This document shows, one piece after another, positions 24,697-33,608 of a DNA stretch of 64,000 nucleotides. The position numbers and the translations under genes are program-made. The stretch lies in assembly GCF_030409605.1 (NCBI RefSeq), contig NZ_JAUFQG010000004.1, positions 1,281,001 through 1,345,000 of the forward strand. Direction: 5' to 3'. The first letter of the stretch is position 1, and the number at the start of each line of letters is the position of its first letter. Below the pieces are notes generated by a model. That model ran no database searches. It was given only the letters and a program-made list of their open reading frames with translations, and was not told where the DNA came from. Origin of the DNA: Simiduia curdlanivorans (GTDB lineage Bacteria > Pseudomonadota > Gammaproteobacteria > Pseudomonadales > Cellvibrionaceae).

Positions 24697-25854
24697 TTAG
24701 CCCCTATTAAATGCAGTAACAATATTGAGCCGTAACGCGTTGAGCGCGGGCATAATGCCGGTAATTAAACCGAGTAGGGCCATATAGATCAGCGCTTGAA
24801 TCACTACGCTTTGGTCTACTGCAATATTAGGCAGGAATTTGGCCAGCTGCGCTGACATGGCCTGAACAATAAGGTGTGCCGCGGTTAACCCCAGCAGTCC
24901 GCCGATAAATGCCAGTAGCAATGACTCCGCCAGTACCATGTTGAAAATCCGCATAGAGGTAAAGCCAAGGGTTTTCAGTACCGCGATTTCATTGGTGCGT
25001 TCGCGAATGGCTAATACCATGGTATTGCCCACCACGATCAGAATGGTAAAAAAGGCCATGAAAACGACACCGAAAATAATCAGGCCAATATTGCCAATTT
25101 GTTCGAGAAAGGCTTTATTGAATGCTTTTTCAGTGCTTGTTTTTGTTTCTGCGCTCGAGTTTGCAAAATTATCGTCAACGGCTTTGGCAACAGTTTCATT
25201 CAGTCTGGCATCAGTTGTGGTGAGCGTGAGCCAACCCACACTATCGCCACCGTAGGAATTGGTTTCGCGAAAATACTTGTAGTGGAACACCATATAGCCG
25301 GTGTCTACCTTTAAGTCCTCTGCGCGAAAAATGCCATCAACGGTAAATTCCCAAGTTTGACCACCGGTCTTTTGGGAAAAAATATTGGACGAAATTGGCA
25401 CGCGATCGCCGACCTTCCAGCCGTAGACTTTAGCAAGTCGCTCGCCCACTAGCATACCGGATTGGTTGTTGAGCCAAGTTTGAAATTCAGCTGGCTCGAC
25501 GATCAATTCTTCGTAAACCTTAAAATAACTCTCTGGGTCTATGGCAAAGGACATGATTTGTGTAGCTGGTTCTTGGTAGTAGCCGCCAAACCAGTTGGCG
25601 TGGGTCACATCCTTTACCCCTTCCATGGCCTTGATCTTGTTGACGTAGGCGTAGGGTATGGAAACGGTGAAGTTAATTTTGTTAACCACCACAAGTCGAT
25701 TGTCGGCCGACATATCGATGCCAGAATCGAGCGAGGCCTTTAATGCGGTAATGGCGCCGAAAATGGTAAAGGCGATAAAAATCGAAAACAGGGTGAGTGT
25801 TAGCCTTAACTTTTTTCGCGTTATGTTTTTTATGATCAGATAGAAATCATTCAT
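24697..25854 (-). CDS. MacB/FtsX-type ABC transporter permease (first of pair)
   Basis: A 385-residue FtsX-fold permease, homologous in plan to the next gene. N-terminal helix (LRLTLTLFSIFIAFTIFGAI), large periplasmic domain, then three helices with VLAIRERTNEIAVLKTLGF. Its ATG overlaps the ATPase stop by four bases (ATGA). The two permeases probably form a heterodimer around the single ATPase, as a dimer of two identical subunits would need only one gene. Confidence 0.88.
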   Translation of the reverse strand: MNDFYLIIKNITRKKLRLTLTLFSIFIAFTIFGAITALKASLDSGIDMSADNRLVVVNKINFTVSIPYAYVNKIKAMEGVKDVTHANWFGGYYQEPATQIMSFAIDPESYFKVYEELIVEPAEFQTWLNNQSGMLVGERLAKVYGWKVGDRVPISSNIFSQKTGGQTWEFTVDGIFRAEDLKVDTGYMVFHYKYFRETNSYGGDSVGWLTLTTTDARLNETVAKAVDDNFANSSAETKTSTEKAFNKAFLEQIGNIGLIIFGVVFMAFFTILIVVGNTMVLAIRERTNEIAVLKTLGFTSMRIFNMVLAESLLLAFIGGLLGLTAAHLIVQAMSAQLAKFLPNIAVDQSVVIQALIYMALLGLITGIMPALNALRLNIVTAFNRG

Positions 25855-26540
25855 AGCGCGGCTTCCTTGTCGACAAACTCCCCCTTATCCAGATGCAGCG
25901 TGCGGTTGGCGTATTTTGCGGCCGAGGGATCATGGGTCACCATGATGATGGTTTTGCCGAACTCGCGATTGAGCAGCTGTAGCATTTTTAAAATTTCATC
26001 GGCAGTGCTGCGGTCTAAATCACCGGTGGGTTCGTCACACAGCAAAAGTTTTGGATCTGAGACCACGGCCCGAGCAATGGCAACACGCTGCTGTTGGCCA
26101 CCGGATAGCTCGCTGGGCATGTGCTTAGCGCGATCGGCCAAACCGACCAGCTCCAGCGCCGTGCTCACACTCTGCTTGCGCTCGGCGCTGGAGAGATTGG
26201 TTAGCATTAACGGCAGTTCGACATTGCGCGCGGCGTTTAACATGGGCATTAAATTGTAGAATTGGAAAATATAACCCACGTTGTTCGCGCGCCATTTTGC
26301 CAATTGGTTCTCGCTCAAGCGTTCAATAGGGTCGCCGTCGAATAGTATTTCACCCTCTGTGGGCTGATCGACGCCGCCGAGCAGATTTAGCAGGGTGGTT
26401 TTACCCGAGCCAGAAGGCCCCATGATGGCAACGAAATCGCCTTTAGCTATGTGTAAATCGAGCTGGTCAAAAATAGTGATGGTTTCCTTGCCCTTTACGA
26501 AGCGTTTGGCGACTTTGTTCAGTTCGAATAGGTTGTCCAT
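25851..26540 (-). CDS. ABC exporter ATP-binding protein (MacB/LolD family)
   Basis: A 229-residue ATPase. Walker A GPSGSGKTT, Q-loop YIFQFYNLMPMLNAARNVELP, signature LSGGQQQRVAIARA, Walker B LLLCDEPTGDLD and switch His VTHDPSA are all present. The QFYNLMP Q-loop is typical of LolD/MacB-type exporters. It lies between the adaptor gene and two permeases, overlapping the first by four bases. Confidence 0.92.
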   Translation of the reverse strand: MDNLFELNKVAKRFVKGKETITIFDQLDLHIAKGDFVAIMGPSGSGKTTLLNLLGGVDQPTEGEILFDGDPIERLSENQLAKWRANNVGYIFQFYNLMPMLNAARNVELPLMLTNLSSAERKQSVSTALELVGLADRAKHMPSELSGGQQQRVAIARAVVSDPKLLLCDEPTGDLDRSTADEILKMLQLLNREFGKTIIMVTHDPSAAKYANRTLHLDKGEFVDKEAAL

Positions 26541-26564
26541 GAATTTTTCGCTCTCTCGTTAGAA

Positions 26565-27590
26565 TTAGTAAAATGCAACTTTTACACCCATGTCAGGCAG
26601 TATGCGTTCATCAGTGGCATCAATTTGAATGCGCACACGCACCGTGGCTTTGCCTCTGTCGGCGGTGGGAATAATGGCAATAACACTGGCGGGTATTTCC
26701 CAGTCTGGGTAGGCATCGAGCTGTGCTTTTACCATTTGCTGTGGGCTGACGCGACCAATGAACGCTTCGTTCACATCCACTTCAATCTCCAGCGATGTCA
26801 TATCCACAATGGTGCAGATGCCAGTTCGGGTGAAGCCGCCACCGGCCGAGCTGGGCGCGACAATTTCACCGGGTTGGGCATTTTTTACCGTAACCACGCC
26901 ACTAAACGGCGCGCGAATGATGTGGTCGTCGACTAGTTCGGTACGGCGTTGGGTTTCGAAGCGAAGGGCGGCGAGATCCGATTTTGCGCCGGCTAAATTC
27001 GCTTTTGCCGTGGCAAGGTTTGTCACCGCTTGGGTTTTCTCAAGCTCGCTAGAATATTTATTTTCTTGTGCGCGACGATATTGGCGCTGCGCCTCTTCCA
27101 GCGATGCGCTCAAGCTGTCGACTCGGGCCAGCGCCGATTGCGTTTGTGCCTGTGCTTGTTGCAGGCTCACGCGCGCCAGTGTGTCGTCGAGTCGCGCCAA
27201 TATTTGATGCTCTTGCACCGCCATACCCTCTTCGACTTCGACGGTTTTGATGAGTCCCATGACTTCGGCGGACACGGTGGCCATTCGGCGCGCGGTGATG
27301 TAGCCGGAAGCATTGAGTACCGCACTATTGATCGCGCTTGGCTTAGGTGCCGCGGGTATCTCTTGTTGCTTGGCAGCGGAGCTGGGCGCGCTATTGTCGC
27401 TGATGGGTTTGCTGGTTGGGCTTGGGGCTGTCGCGGTTAATACATATGATAGGCCGGCGCCAGTGAGCGCGGCGGCCAACACCAGTATGGCAACTGTAGT
27501 ATTCGAAAAGCCTGAAGCTTCGGGTGTTTTACTGCGGTCGATGCTGAGTTTACTGAGCAGATCGGTGGTATTTTTATCATTGCTGTTCAT
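26565..27590 (-). CDS. HlyD/AcrA-type periplasmic adaptor protein
   Basis: A 341-residue membrane-fusion protein. N-terminal membrane anchor (TVAILVLAAALTGAGLSYVL), Ser/Pro-rich linker, a split biotinyl-lipoyl-like domain (ARRMATVSAEVMGLIKTVEVEEGMAV ... DDHIIRAPFSGVVTVKNAQPGE) around a coiled coil (about 150-225) and a beta-barrel. First gene of the exporter operon; it should link the ABC permeases to an outer-membrane channel, none of which is encoded here. Confidence 0.9.
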   Translation of the reverse strand: MNSNDKNTTDLLSKLSIDRSKTPEASGFSNTTVAILVLAAALTGAGLSYVLTATAPSPTSKPISDNSAPSSAAKQQEIPAAPKPSAINSAVLNASGYITARRMATVSAEVMGLIKTVEVEEGMAVQEHQILARLDDTLARVSLQQAQAQTQSALARVDSLSASLEEAQRQYRRAQENKYSSELEKTQAVTNLATAKANLAGAKSDLAALRFETQRRTELVDDHIIRAPFSGVVTVKNAQPGEIVAPSSAGGGFTRTGICTIVDMTSLEIEVDVNEAFIGRVSPQQMVKAQLDAYPDWEIPASVIAIIPTADRGKATVRVRIQIDATDERILPDMGVKVAFY

Positions 27591-27743
27591 AGTCGAGACG
27601 GAATCCTTGCCCTATCGGTGTGCCAGCGCGATGTTGTGCTTGATATTCGGCCGGAACTTCGCGACCTATAGTCCCACTTTTTAGATGATATAAAAAGGTC
27701 GCGTAAGTACTAAATTAGTCCTAATGATGGCTCCGGGAAAGCG

Positions 27744-28145
27744 CTAGCTCATGACCGGTGTTGGCTTGCGCTCGTCGTCAATGGCGACAAATTTGAATTC
27801 GCCACTAATGGCTTGATGTTGGCCGTCGGCGTACATGTTTTCTAGGCAAATATCGACGTTGACCGTCACGCTTGTGCGCCCAACTCGCACTACCTTCGCA
27901 ACCAGTTCAACAAATGTTCCTGCGGGAATGGGTTCTTTAAAATCGATGCGATCGGTCGATACTGTCACCAAGGATTTGCGACAAAACCGCGTGGCGGCGA
28001 TAAACGCTGCCTCGTCCATCCACGATAGTGCTTGGCCGCCGAACAGGGTGTTGTGGTGGTTAGTGGTGCCGGGAAATATCGCTTTCACAATACGGGTAAC
28101 CGACATCGCCTGACGCTGCTCGAAACTGAATGCTGTGATATTCAT
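27744..28145 (-). CDS. Acyl-CoA thioesterase (YciA-like hotdog fold)
   Basis: A 133-residue hotdog thioesterase that hydrolyses acyl-CoA in the cytoplasm. Recognisable: FPGTTNHHNTLFGGQALSWMDEAAFIAA with the catalytic Asp, and the VSTDRIDFKEPIPAGTFVELVAKVVRVGRTS strand-turn region. Length is normal for the family. A heptameric tandem repeat lies just upstream. Chain-length preference cannot be read from sequence. Confidence 0.88.
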   Translation of the reverse strand: MNITAFSFEQRQAMSVTRIVKAIFPGTTNHHNTLFGGQALSWMDEAAFIAATRFCRKSLVTVSTDRIDFKEPIPAGTFVELVAKVVRVGRTSVTVNVDICLENMYADGQHQAISGEFKFVAIDDERKPTPVMS

Positions 28146-28200
28146 CGTTTACCTAAGGTTTCGTTGATGGATGTGAAGTGCCGCTGCTTGCTTTCCGTTT

Positions 28201-28238
28201 GAGCTTTGAGCTTTGAGCTTTGAGCTTTGAGCTTTGAG
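28201..28238. repeat. Seven-base tandem repeat (GAGCTTT) x5
   Basis: Five exact copies of GAGCTTT plus a final GAG, starting 55 bases before the thioesterase start codon. A simple sequence repeat of this kind can change copy number by slippage. Confidence 0.95.
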
Positions 28239-28285
28239 TGTGCTGTGGCCTTTTGGTGCAATCTATTGATTGCTCGAAGGTTGCG

Positions 28286-28555
28286 TTAAGGATTATTCCA
28301 AGGATTGCTGTGGCTTGCGCTGGCAATATAGAGCTGTTCCACTTTTTCTCGCGCCCAGGGTGTTTTGCGTAAAAATTTTAAGCTCGACTTTATCGATGGG
28401 TCTGATTTGAAACAGTTGATATTGATGCGCTGTGCGAGGCCGTCCCAACCGTAGCGTTGTTCTAGGCTAATTAAAATATTTTCCAAGGTGATGCCATGCA
28501 GGGGGTTGTTGGCTTGCGGTAGTGCAGCCTTGGGTGTCGGTGGTTGGCTCGGCAT
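28286..28555 (-). CDS. VF530-family DNA-binding protein
   Basis: About 89 residues. The conserved VF530 (DUF2132) core is clear: NNPLHGITLENIL, YGW, then ININCFKSDPSIKSSLKFLRKTPWAREKVE. The family is a small helical protein with reported DNA binding; physiological role is unknown. ATG 28555 is chosen for AGGA six bases upstream; a TTG at 28612 would add 19 residues outside the conserved core. Confidence 0.9.
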   Translation of the reverse strand: MPSQPPTPKAALPQANNPLHGITLENILISLEQRYGWDGLAQRININCFKSDPSIKSSLKFLRKTPWAREKVEQLYIASASHSNPWNNP

Positions 28556-28618
28556 TTCGTTTCCTGTTTGATGTGCTTTCGACGCGGTATTCTTGGCGAC
28601 TTTTAATGGCAATAGAAT

Positions 28619-28903
28619 TTAACAGCGTTGGTAATAATTTCCCTGTGGTGCCTCGGCCAATAACGCCATGGCAGATTGTATTTTATCTTTCGGAAAGCCT
28701 GCTACAGAGGCTTGGTGCGCCGCTTTATCATGCCATTTTTCGACAATAAAAAATTCCGTTTTCTGACTTTCCTGTTGCAGCAGTTCGCAGCTCTCGCAGC
28801 CTGGAGATGCGGTTATATAGGGTATCAGCTCGGTGAGAAACAATTTTAGTGCGTCCGCTTGTCCCGCTTTCGCGACGAATCGGTTGATGCGTGTGGCGCT
28901 CAT
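28619..28903 (-). CDS. Antibiotic biosynthesis monooxygenase-like (ABM) protein
   Basis: A 94-residue dimeric alpha-beta barrel protein of the ABM/YgiN type: RINRFVAKAGQADALKLFL, then SPGCESCELLQ and the EKWHDKAAHQAS segment that is characteristic (EKW..xxxxxxH). Such proteins are small quinol oxidases or haem/quinone-binding proteins; the substrate here is unknown. It lies 63 bases upstream of the VF530 gene on the same strand. Confidence 0.85.
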   Translation of the reverse strand: MSATRINRFVAKAGQADALKLFLTELIPYITASPGCESCELLQQESQKTEFFIVEKWHDKAAHQASVAGFPKDKIQSAMALLAEAPQGNYYQRC

Positions 28904-28956
28904 AGCTGTCTCGCAAGATGTTGGCCTGACGCTTAGGTGCGTCAGGCTGAGAGTGA

Positions 28957-30813
28957 TTAAGGATTCACAATAGCGTCTACTGTGCCCTGTGCCAAGGGGT
29001 GGTATCCGGGCCTAGCGACGGCGTAGACACGCTGGGCGAATGCCTTGCCCGTGGGCGTGGTGACTAGTGCTTTGTATAGCGGTGTGATGAGTTTGCGCCG
29101 GCCTATCTGAACGAGATAACTTTCTAAGCGGCTATAGGCGGGCTGGTAGTTATTATTGATGGCAATCAACAGCCAACTGTGGGCAATTTCATTGTTGCCG
29201 GTGCTGGTTAATTTGAATTGGGTGTCTAAGTCGAGCATTTGCGCGTCGGTTAACTGCGCCGGCAAATTGTTCAAAAAGTACAGCCATTCGTGCACTGTCC
29301 ACTCGGTGGCTTTGATGTCCGAGGCTTTCAGGCTGCCGGACAGCCACTGACTGCGCACTTGGTCTATATCGGTAAATGCATTGGACTTAGGCACGGGTGC
29401 GCCCTCGGGAATGCCTGGCTGATATATCCACTGTTTTAGCCGTTGCATCGACAATTGCTCGGGGTGCTTGGCGACTAAATGGGTGTCGACATAGGTCAGC
29501 CATTCTTCAGTGGATAGGCTGCTAAAGGCGAAATCGGCAAAGTATTGTTTTAGGTAAGCGTCGAACGCCGGGCGGCCGATCTTGGTTTCGATTTCGGTCA
29601 GCAGCAAAGCACCCTTTTCGTAGGGCACATCGGAAAAGCCGTCGTCTGGGTCTTTGTCGCGCAAGTCTATTGCCAGCAGTTGATAGGGCGCGGGCAGCTC
29701 GGCGATATCGTTTTGCAGGTCTTGGTAGCCCAGTACGCTTTCCATGTTGAAGCGCTTCTGGCCGTAAATCAGCTCCATAATCCGGTAGGTGAGGTAGGTG
29801 GTGTGGCCCTCATTCAACCAAAGATCGCGCCAGGTGGCATTGGTAACCGTATTGCCCGACCAGGAGTGTGCCAATTCGTGGGCAATGAGCGACACCAAGC
29901 TTTTATCGCCGGCGATGACGGTTGGGGTAATAAAGCTCAAGCGGGGGTTTTCCATGCCGCCGAAGGGGAAACTAGGCGGCAGGATCAGCAAGTCATAGCG
30001 GCCCCAGCTGTAGGGCCCATAGGCTTTTTCTGTGCTTTCTAGCATGGCTTCGGTGTCGGCAAACTCAGCCACGGCGGCATCGAGTATTGACGCCTCGGCG
30101 TAGACGCCAGTGCGCGCGCCCATGGCTTTGAATTCCAAGTCGCCCACGGCCAAGGCAATTAAATATGACGGGATGGCTTGCGGCATATGGAAGCGATATT
30201 CGCCGGTTTTATCGGCGTTGGGCGTGTTCTCGGCGCTCATCACGGCGCGTAAGTTTTTCGGCGTGCGCAAAATGGCGTCGTAGGTTGTGCGCACTTGCGG
30301 TGTATCTTGCAGCGGGATAAAGCTGCGGGCATGAATAGCCTGTGCCTGGGTAAACAGGAAGGGATACTTTTTGCCGGCGGTTTGCGCGGGCGTAAGCCAC
30401 TGCAGCCCGGATGCCGTTGCGCTGGTGCGGTATTGCACTTTAATTTGGTCGGCCTTGGCCGGCAGCGTCACTCGCAGGGCGGCGCCTAAAGCTTCGTGGG
30501 GCGCCTCTAATTTAAACCCTGTCTTCGTCCATTTGCCGTCAACCCGCGCGCTGGTGGCGATAATGGTGAGGTCTCGGGTGTCTAATACCAGTTCGCTTGC
30601 CTTGGTTGTTTTGCGCTCGAAGTCAAAGATGACCGAGCCGCTCAACTCTTGTTTCTTAAAATCGACGCTAAGATCCAAGGTGAGGTGGGTAGTGAGTACT
30701 TGGTGGGGGTTGGCTTGGCTGTGGTAATCCACGCTTGGGTCGAGTTTAGGCGTGGTAGCCACTGCAAGGGTGGCGAGCAGGCTAAGAAGGCCCGAGCAAA
30801 TGAGGCGTAGCAT
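28957..30813 (-). CDS. Secreted M1-family metallopeptidase (leukotriene A4 hydrolase/aminopeptidase-like)
   Basis: About 618 residues with a signal peptide (MLRLICSGLLSLLATLAVATT). The gluzincin zinc site is intact: HELAHSWSGN and the downstream WLNEGHTTY Glu. The upstream exopeptidase motif is GGMENP. The C-terminal helical domain fits leukotriene A4 hydrolase-type M1 enzymes. ATG 30813 was chosen because it directly precedes the signal peptide; an upstream in-frame start at 30861 would add 16 residues. Expected to trim N-terminal residues from peptides in the periplasm or outside. Confidence 0.92.
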   Translation of the reverse strand: MLRLICSGLLSLLATLAVATTPKLDPSVDYHSQANPHQVLTTHLTLDLSVDFKKQELSGSVIFDFERKTTKASELVLDTRDLTIIATSARVDGKWTKTGFKLEAPHEALGAALRVTLPAKADQIKVQYRTSATASGLQWLTPAQTAGKKYPFLFTQAQAIHARSFIPLQDTPQVRTTYDAILRTPKNLRAVMSAENTPNADKTGEYRFHMPQAIPSYLIALAVGDLEFKAMGARTGVYAEASILDAAVAEFADTEAMLESTEKAYGPYSWGRYDLLILPPSFPFGGMENPRLSFITPTVIAGDKSLVSLIAHELAHSWSGNTVTNATWRDLWLNEGHTTYLTYRIMELIYGQKRFNMESVLGYQDLQNDIAELPAPYQLLAIDLRDKDPDDGFSDVPYEKGALLLTEIETKIGRPAFDAYLKQYFADFAFSSLSTEEWLTYVDTHLVAKHPEQLSMQRLKQWIYQPGIPEGAPVPKSNAFTDIDQVRSQWLSGSLKASDIKATEWTVHEWLYFLNNLPAQLTDAQMLDLDTQFKLTSTGNNEIAHSWLLIAINNNYQPAYSRLESYLVQIGRRKLITPLYKALVTTPTGKAFAQRVYAVARPGYHPLAQGTVDAIVNP

Positions 30814-30890
30814 GGTGTTCTCTCTGATTAAAATAATGAACTTACTAGTCAGACGAAGCATAGAGCAAGTTCCTCCCTAGTTTGTCCTGA

Positions 30891-30928
30891 CACATAAAAA
30901 ACCCAGCCTAGGCTGGGTTTTTTATGTG
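30891..30928 (-). terminator. Rho-independent terminator after accC
   Basis: A 38-base perfect palindrome (ACCCAGCCT core) with A-runs and T-runs on its outer arms, 25 bases after the accC stop. Works in either direction. Confidence 0.9.
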
Positions 30929-30953
30929 GGGCTCCTAGCTGAAACAGCTGGGT

Positions 30954-32300
30954 TTAATGGTTGCCGCCGAGCTTCTTCTCGAGGTAGTGAATGTTCACAC
31001 CACCCTTGCGGAAGGCTTCGTCGCGCACCAGGTCTTTCTGTAGCGGAATGTTGGTGCGAATGCCGTCGATCACCACTTCGTCTAGCGCGTTGCGCATCCG
31101 ATTCAAGGCGATTTCCCGGGTATCGCCATGGGTGATGATTTTGGCAATCATCGAATCGTAATTTGGCGGCACTGTGTAGCCGCCATAAATATGCGAGTCA
31201 ACCCGCACACCTAAACCGCCTGGCGAATGGAAAGTGTTGATTTTGCCCGGGCAAGGCATAAAGGTCTTTGGATCTTCGGCGTTCACACGGCATTCAAACG
31301 CGTGGCCTTTGATCACGATATCCGATTGCTTTAGCGACAATTTATTGCCCGCACAGACGCTGATTTGCTCTTTGATTAAATCCACGCCGGTGACCATCTC
31401 GGTGACTGGGTGCTCGACCTGAATACGAGTGTTCATTTCGATGAAATAAAAGCGCTCGTTTTCATACAAGAACTCAAAGGTGCCGGCACCGCGATAGCCA
31501 ATGTCGACGCAGGCTTTTACGCAAGAGGCGTAGACCTCGTCGCGCACGTGCTGCGGAATACCCGGCGCCGGCGCTTCTTCCAGTACCTTCTGGTGTCGGC
31601 GCTGGAGCGAGCAATCGCGATCGCCCAAGTGGATGGCGTTGCCTTGGCCGTCGGACATCACTTGTACTTCAACGTGACGCGGGTTGGTTAAAAACTTTTC
31701 CATGTACACAGTGTCGTCGCCAAAGGCGCCCTTGGCCTCGGACTTGGTTACTTGAATGGAGTTGATTAGGGCCGCTTCCGTGTGCACCACGCGCATGCCG
31801 CGACCACCGCCACCGGCGGCGGCTTTAATGATGATCGGGTAGCCAATGCGCTTGGCAATGGCTAAGCATTGCTCGCGATCGTCCGGCAGTTCGCCATCTG
31901 AGCCCGGCACAGTGGGTACACCGGCTCGCTTCATGGCGGCGATGGCCGATACTTTATCGCCCATTAAGCGAATCACATCGGGATCTGGGCCGATGAAAAC
32001 GAAGCCGCTTTTTTGGATTTGCTCGGCAAAGTCTGCGTTCTCGGCTAAAAAACCGTAGCCCGGATGTACGGCAACCGAGTCGGTGATTTCCATAGCGCTG
32101 ATAATGGCTGGGATATTTAAATAGCTGAGTGGCGATGGGTTTGGACCAATGCACACGGTTTCGTCGGCCAGGCGCACGTGCTTAAGATCGCGGTCAATTT
32201 TAGAGTGAACCGCCACTGTCTTGATGCCAAGCTCTTTACAGGCGCGCAGTATACGCAGTGCAATTTCACCGCGGTTTGCGATTAATACTTTATCAAACAT
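30954..32300 (-). CDS. accC: Acetyl-CoA carboxylase biotin carboxylase subunit
   Basis: A 448-residue ATP-grasp enzyme that carboxylates biotin on AccB in the first step of fatty-acid synthesis. Motifs: FDKVLIANRGEIALRILRACKELG, the ATP loop IIKAAAGGGGRGMRVV, EKFLTNPRHVEVQV and the active-site MNTRIQVEHPVTEMVTG. Length is that of E. coli AccC. It follows accB by 46 bases and ends at a strong terminator, making aroQ-accB-accC the likely transcript. Confidence 0.98.
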   Translation of the reverse strand: MFDKVLIANRGEIALRILRACKELGIKTVAVHSKIDRDLKHVRLADETVCIGPNPSPLSYLNIPAIISAMEITDSVAVHPGYGFLAENADFAEQIQKSGFVFIGPDPDVIRLMGDKVSAIAAMKRAGVPTVPGSDGELPDDREQCLAIAKRIGYPIIIKAAAGGGGRGMRVVHTEAALINSIQVTKSEAKGAFGDDTVYMEKFLTNPRHVEVQVMSDGQGNAIHLGDRDCSLQRRHQKVLEEAPAPGIPQHVRDEVYASCVKACVDIGYRGAGTFEFLYENERFYFIEMNTRIQVEHPVTEMVTGVDLIKEQISVCAGNKLSLKQSDIVIKGHAFECRVNAEDPKTFMPCPGKINTFHSPGGLGVRVDSHIYGGYTVPPNYDSMIAKIITHGDTREIALNRMRNALDEVVIDGIRTNIPLQKDLVRDEAFRKGGVNIHYLEKKLGGNH

Positions 32301-32346
32301 GAATCCTACTCCTGCTAGTCATTCGTGTGTGTGGCAAGAGGGCCGT

Positions 32347-32808
32347 TTAAACGATGGTGACTAGAGGTTGATCGAATTCAACTGGCTCGCCATCTTCAAC
32401 CAAAATGGCTTCGATGATGCCGGCCTTGTCAGCCTCAATTTGGTTCATCATCTTCATGGCTTCAATGATACAAATCACATCGCCCGGTTTTACGTGCTTG
32501 CCCACTTCGGCAAAGGCTGGAGAGCCAGGGCTTGGACAGCGATAAAAGGTGCCCACCATCGGCGATTTGATGATGTGGCCGTTTGGCGCTGCCGGAGCTT
32601 CTGCTGCAGCAGCAACGGTTGCTGCGGCGGCTGGCGCTGCAGCAGGTGCGCTTTGCTGCATGGGGGCGTATTGCATGGGCATCATTTGTGGCTGATGGTT
32701 TGAGCCACGGCTGATGCGTACGGATTCCTCACCCTCTTTAATTTCGATTTCGCCGATATCAGATTCTTCTAACAGCTCAATCAATTTTTTAATTTTACGA
32801 ATATCCAT
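32347..32808 (-). CDS. accB: Biotin carboxyl carrier protein of acetyl-CoA carboxylase
   Basis: About 153 residues. N-terminal MDIRKIKKLIELLEESDIGE matches AccB, followed by an Ala/Pro-rich flexible linker (AAAPAAAATVAAAAEAP) and the biotinyl domain with IEAMKMMNQIE, whose central Lys is biotinylated. The thumb segment (CPSPGSPAFAEVGKHV) is present. The ATG at 32808 fits the family start; a GTG one codon upstream is also open. Confidence 0.97.
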   Translation of the reverse strand: MDIRKIKKLIELLEESDIGEIEIKEGEESVRISRGSNHQPQMMPMQYAPMQQSAPAAAPAAAATVAAAAEAPAAPNGHIIKSPMVGTFYRCPSPGSPAFAEVGKHVKPGDVICIIEAMKMMNQIEADKAGIIEAILVEDGEPVEFDQPLVTIV

Positions 32809-32846
32809 CACACTCTCACTTTGTGTTTAGGCCTGTTATTGAAAGG

Positions 32847-33284
32847 TCAGGCTAATTGATTTAGTGCGGCATCCAATGCCAGCTCGTAACCTTGGGCTCC
32901 CAGCCCACAGATAACACCCACCGCTACATCCGAAAAGTAGGAGTGGTGGCGAAAACTTTCTCGCTTATGCACATTGGATAAATGTACTTCGATAAACGGA
33001 ATCCCGACCGCAAGCAACGCATCGCGCAGGGCAATGCTGGTGTGCGTGAAAGCCGCCGGATTGAAAATAATAAAATTTACACCCTCGCGTTTGGCGTCGT
33101 GAATGCGATCGATAAGTTCGTATTCAGCGTTGCTTTGCAGAGCTTGTAAATGATGGCCGTCTTTTAGGCAGCGCTCTGTTAAGCGCTGATTAATGTCTGC
33201 CAGAGTGGTTGCGCCGTACACTTCAGGTTCGCGGCTACCCAGTAAATTCAAGTTGGGGCCGTGTAACACCAGAATGGTTGCCAT
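32847..33284 (-). CDS. aroQ: 3-dehydroquinate dehydratase type II
   Basis: A 145-residue type II dehydroquinase of the shikimate pathway. Catalytic Tyr lies in the GPNLNLLGSREPEVYG loop; the NPAAFTHTSIALRDAL and EVHLSNVHKRESFRHHS motifs carry the Asn, His and Arg residues of the active site. It precedes accB by about 36 bases on the same strand, an order common in gammaproteobacteria. Confidence 0.97.
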   Translation of the reverse strand: MATILVLHGPNLNLLGSREPEVYGATTLADINQRLTERCLKDGHHLQALQSNAEYELIDRIHDAKREGVNFIIFNPAAFTHTSIALRDALLAVGIPFIEVHLSNVHKRESFRHHSYFSDVAVGVICGLGAQGYELALDAALNQLA

Positions 33285-33333
33285 CGTGGGGTTTTCACCT
33301 CATTAAGCTGCGATTGATAGTGGAACGTCGTCT

Positions 33334-33360
33334 AAAAGCCCAAAAAACAAACATGGGCTT
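33334..33360 (-). terminator. Possible attenuator hairpin in the aroQ leader
   Basis: Read leftward, AAGCCCA and TGGGCTT form a 7-bp stem followed by TTTT, about 50-75 bases before the aroQ start. It could end transcripts from upstream or act on the operon leader. Confidence 0.35.
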
Positions 33361-33551
33361 CAATTGAGGGGCGAGTTTGCCGGAATTGTGACCCCTTGTC
33401 CACGTTTGCGGAGGGATATTGTAACTTTCTTGTTAGTTAGCGACCAGATCGCGGAAGTTAGATTCAAAACGCTTGTTTTATTGTGTTTTGCGGCAGTGGA
33501 ACTAGCACGATCGCGACATGTTGTCAGCGAAATGGGCTTAAAGCGCGCTAG

Positions 33552-33592
33552 TTAGCGGCATGTTCGAGCAAAGTTGCTGAACATGCCGCTAA
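33552..33592. other. Long hairpin just after dsbD
   Basis: A 14-bp perfect stem (TTAGCGGCATGTTC and complement) continues after one bulged base into a 4-bp AGCA/TGCT stem. It lies 17 bases after the dsbD stop; no T-run follows in the dsbD direction. Confidence 0.6.
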
Positions 33593-33608
33593 TTGCTGTA
33601 AATGTCGG

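Larger units (their letters stand above)
33285..33608. other. Intergenic region between dsbD and aroQ
   Basis: About 320 bases. It holds two hairpins listed separately and presumably the promoter of aroQ-accB-accC. I see no conserved small gene. Confidence 0.4.
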
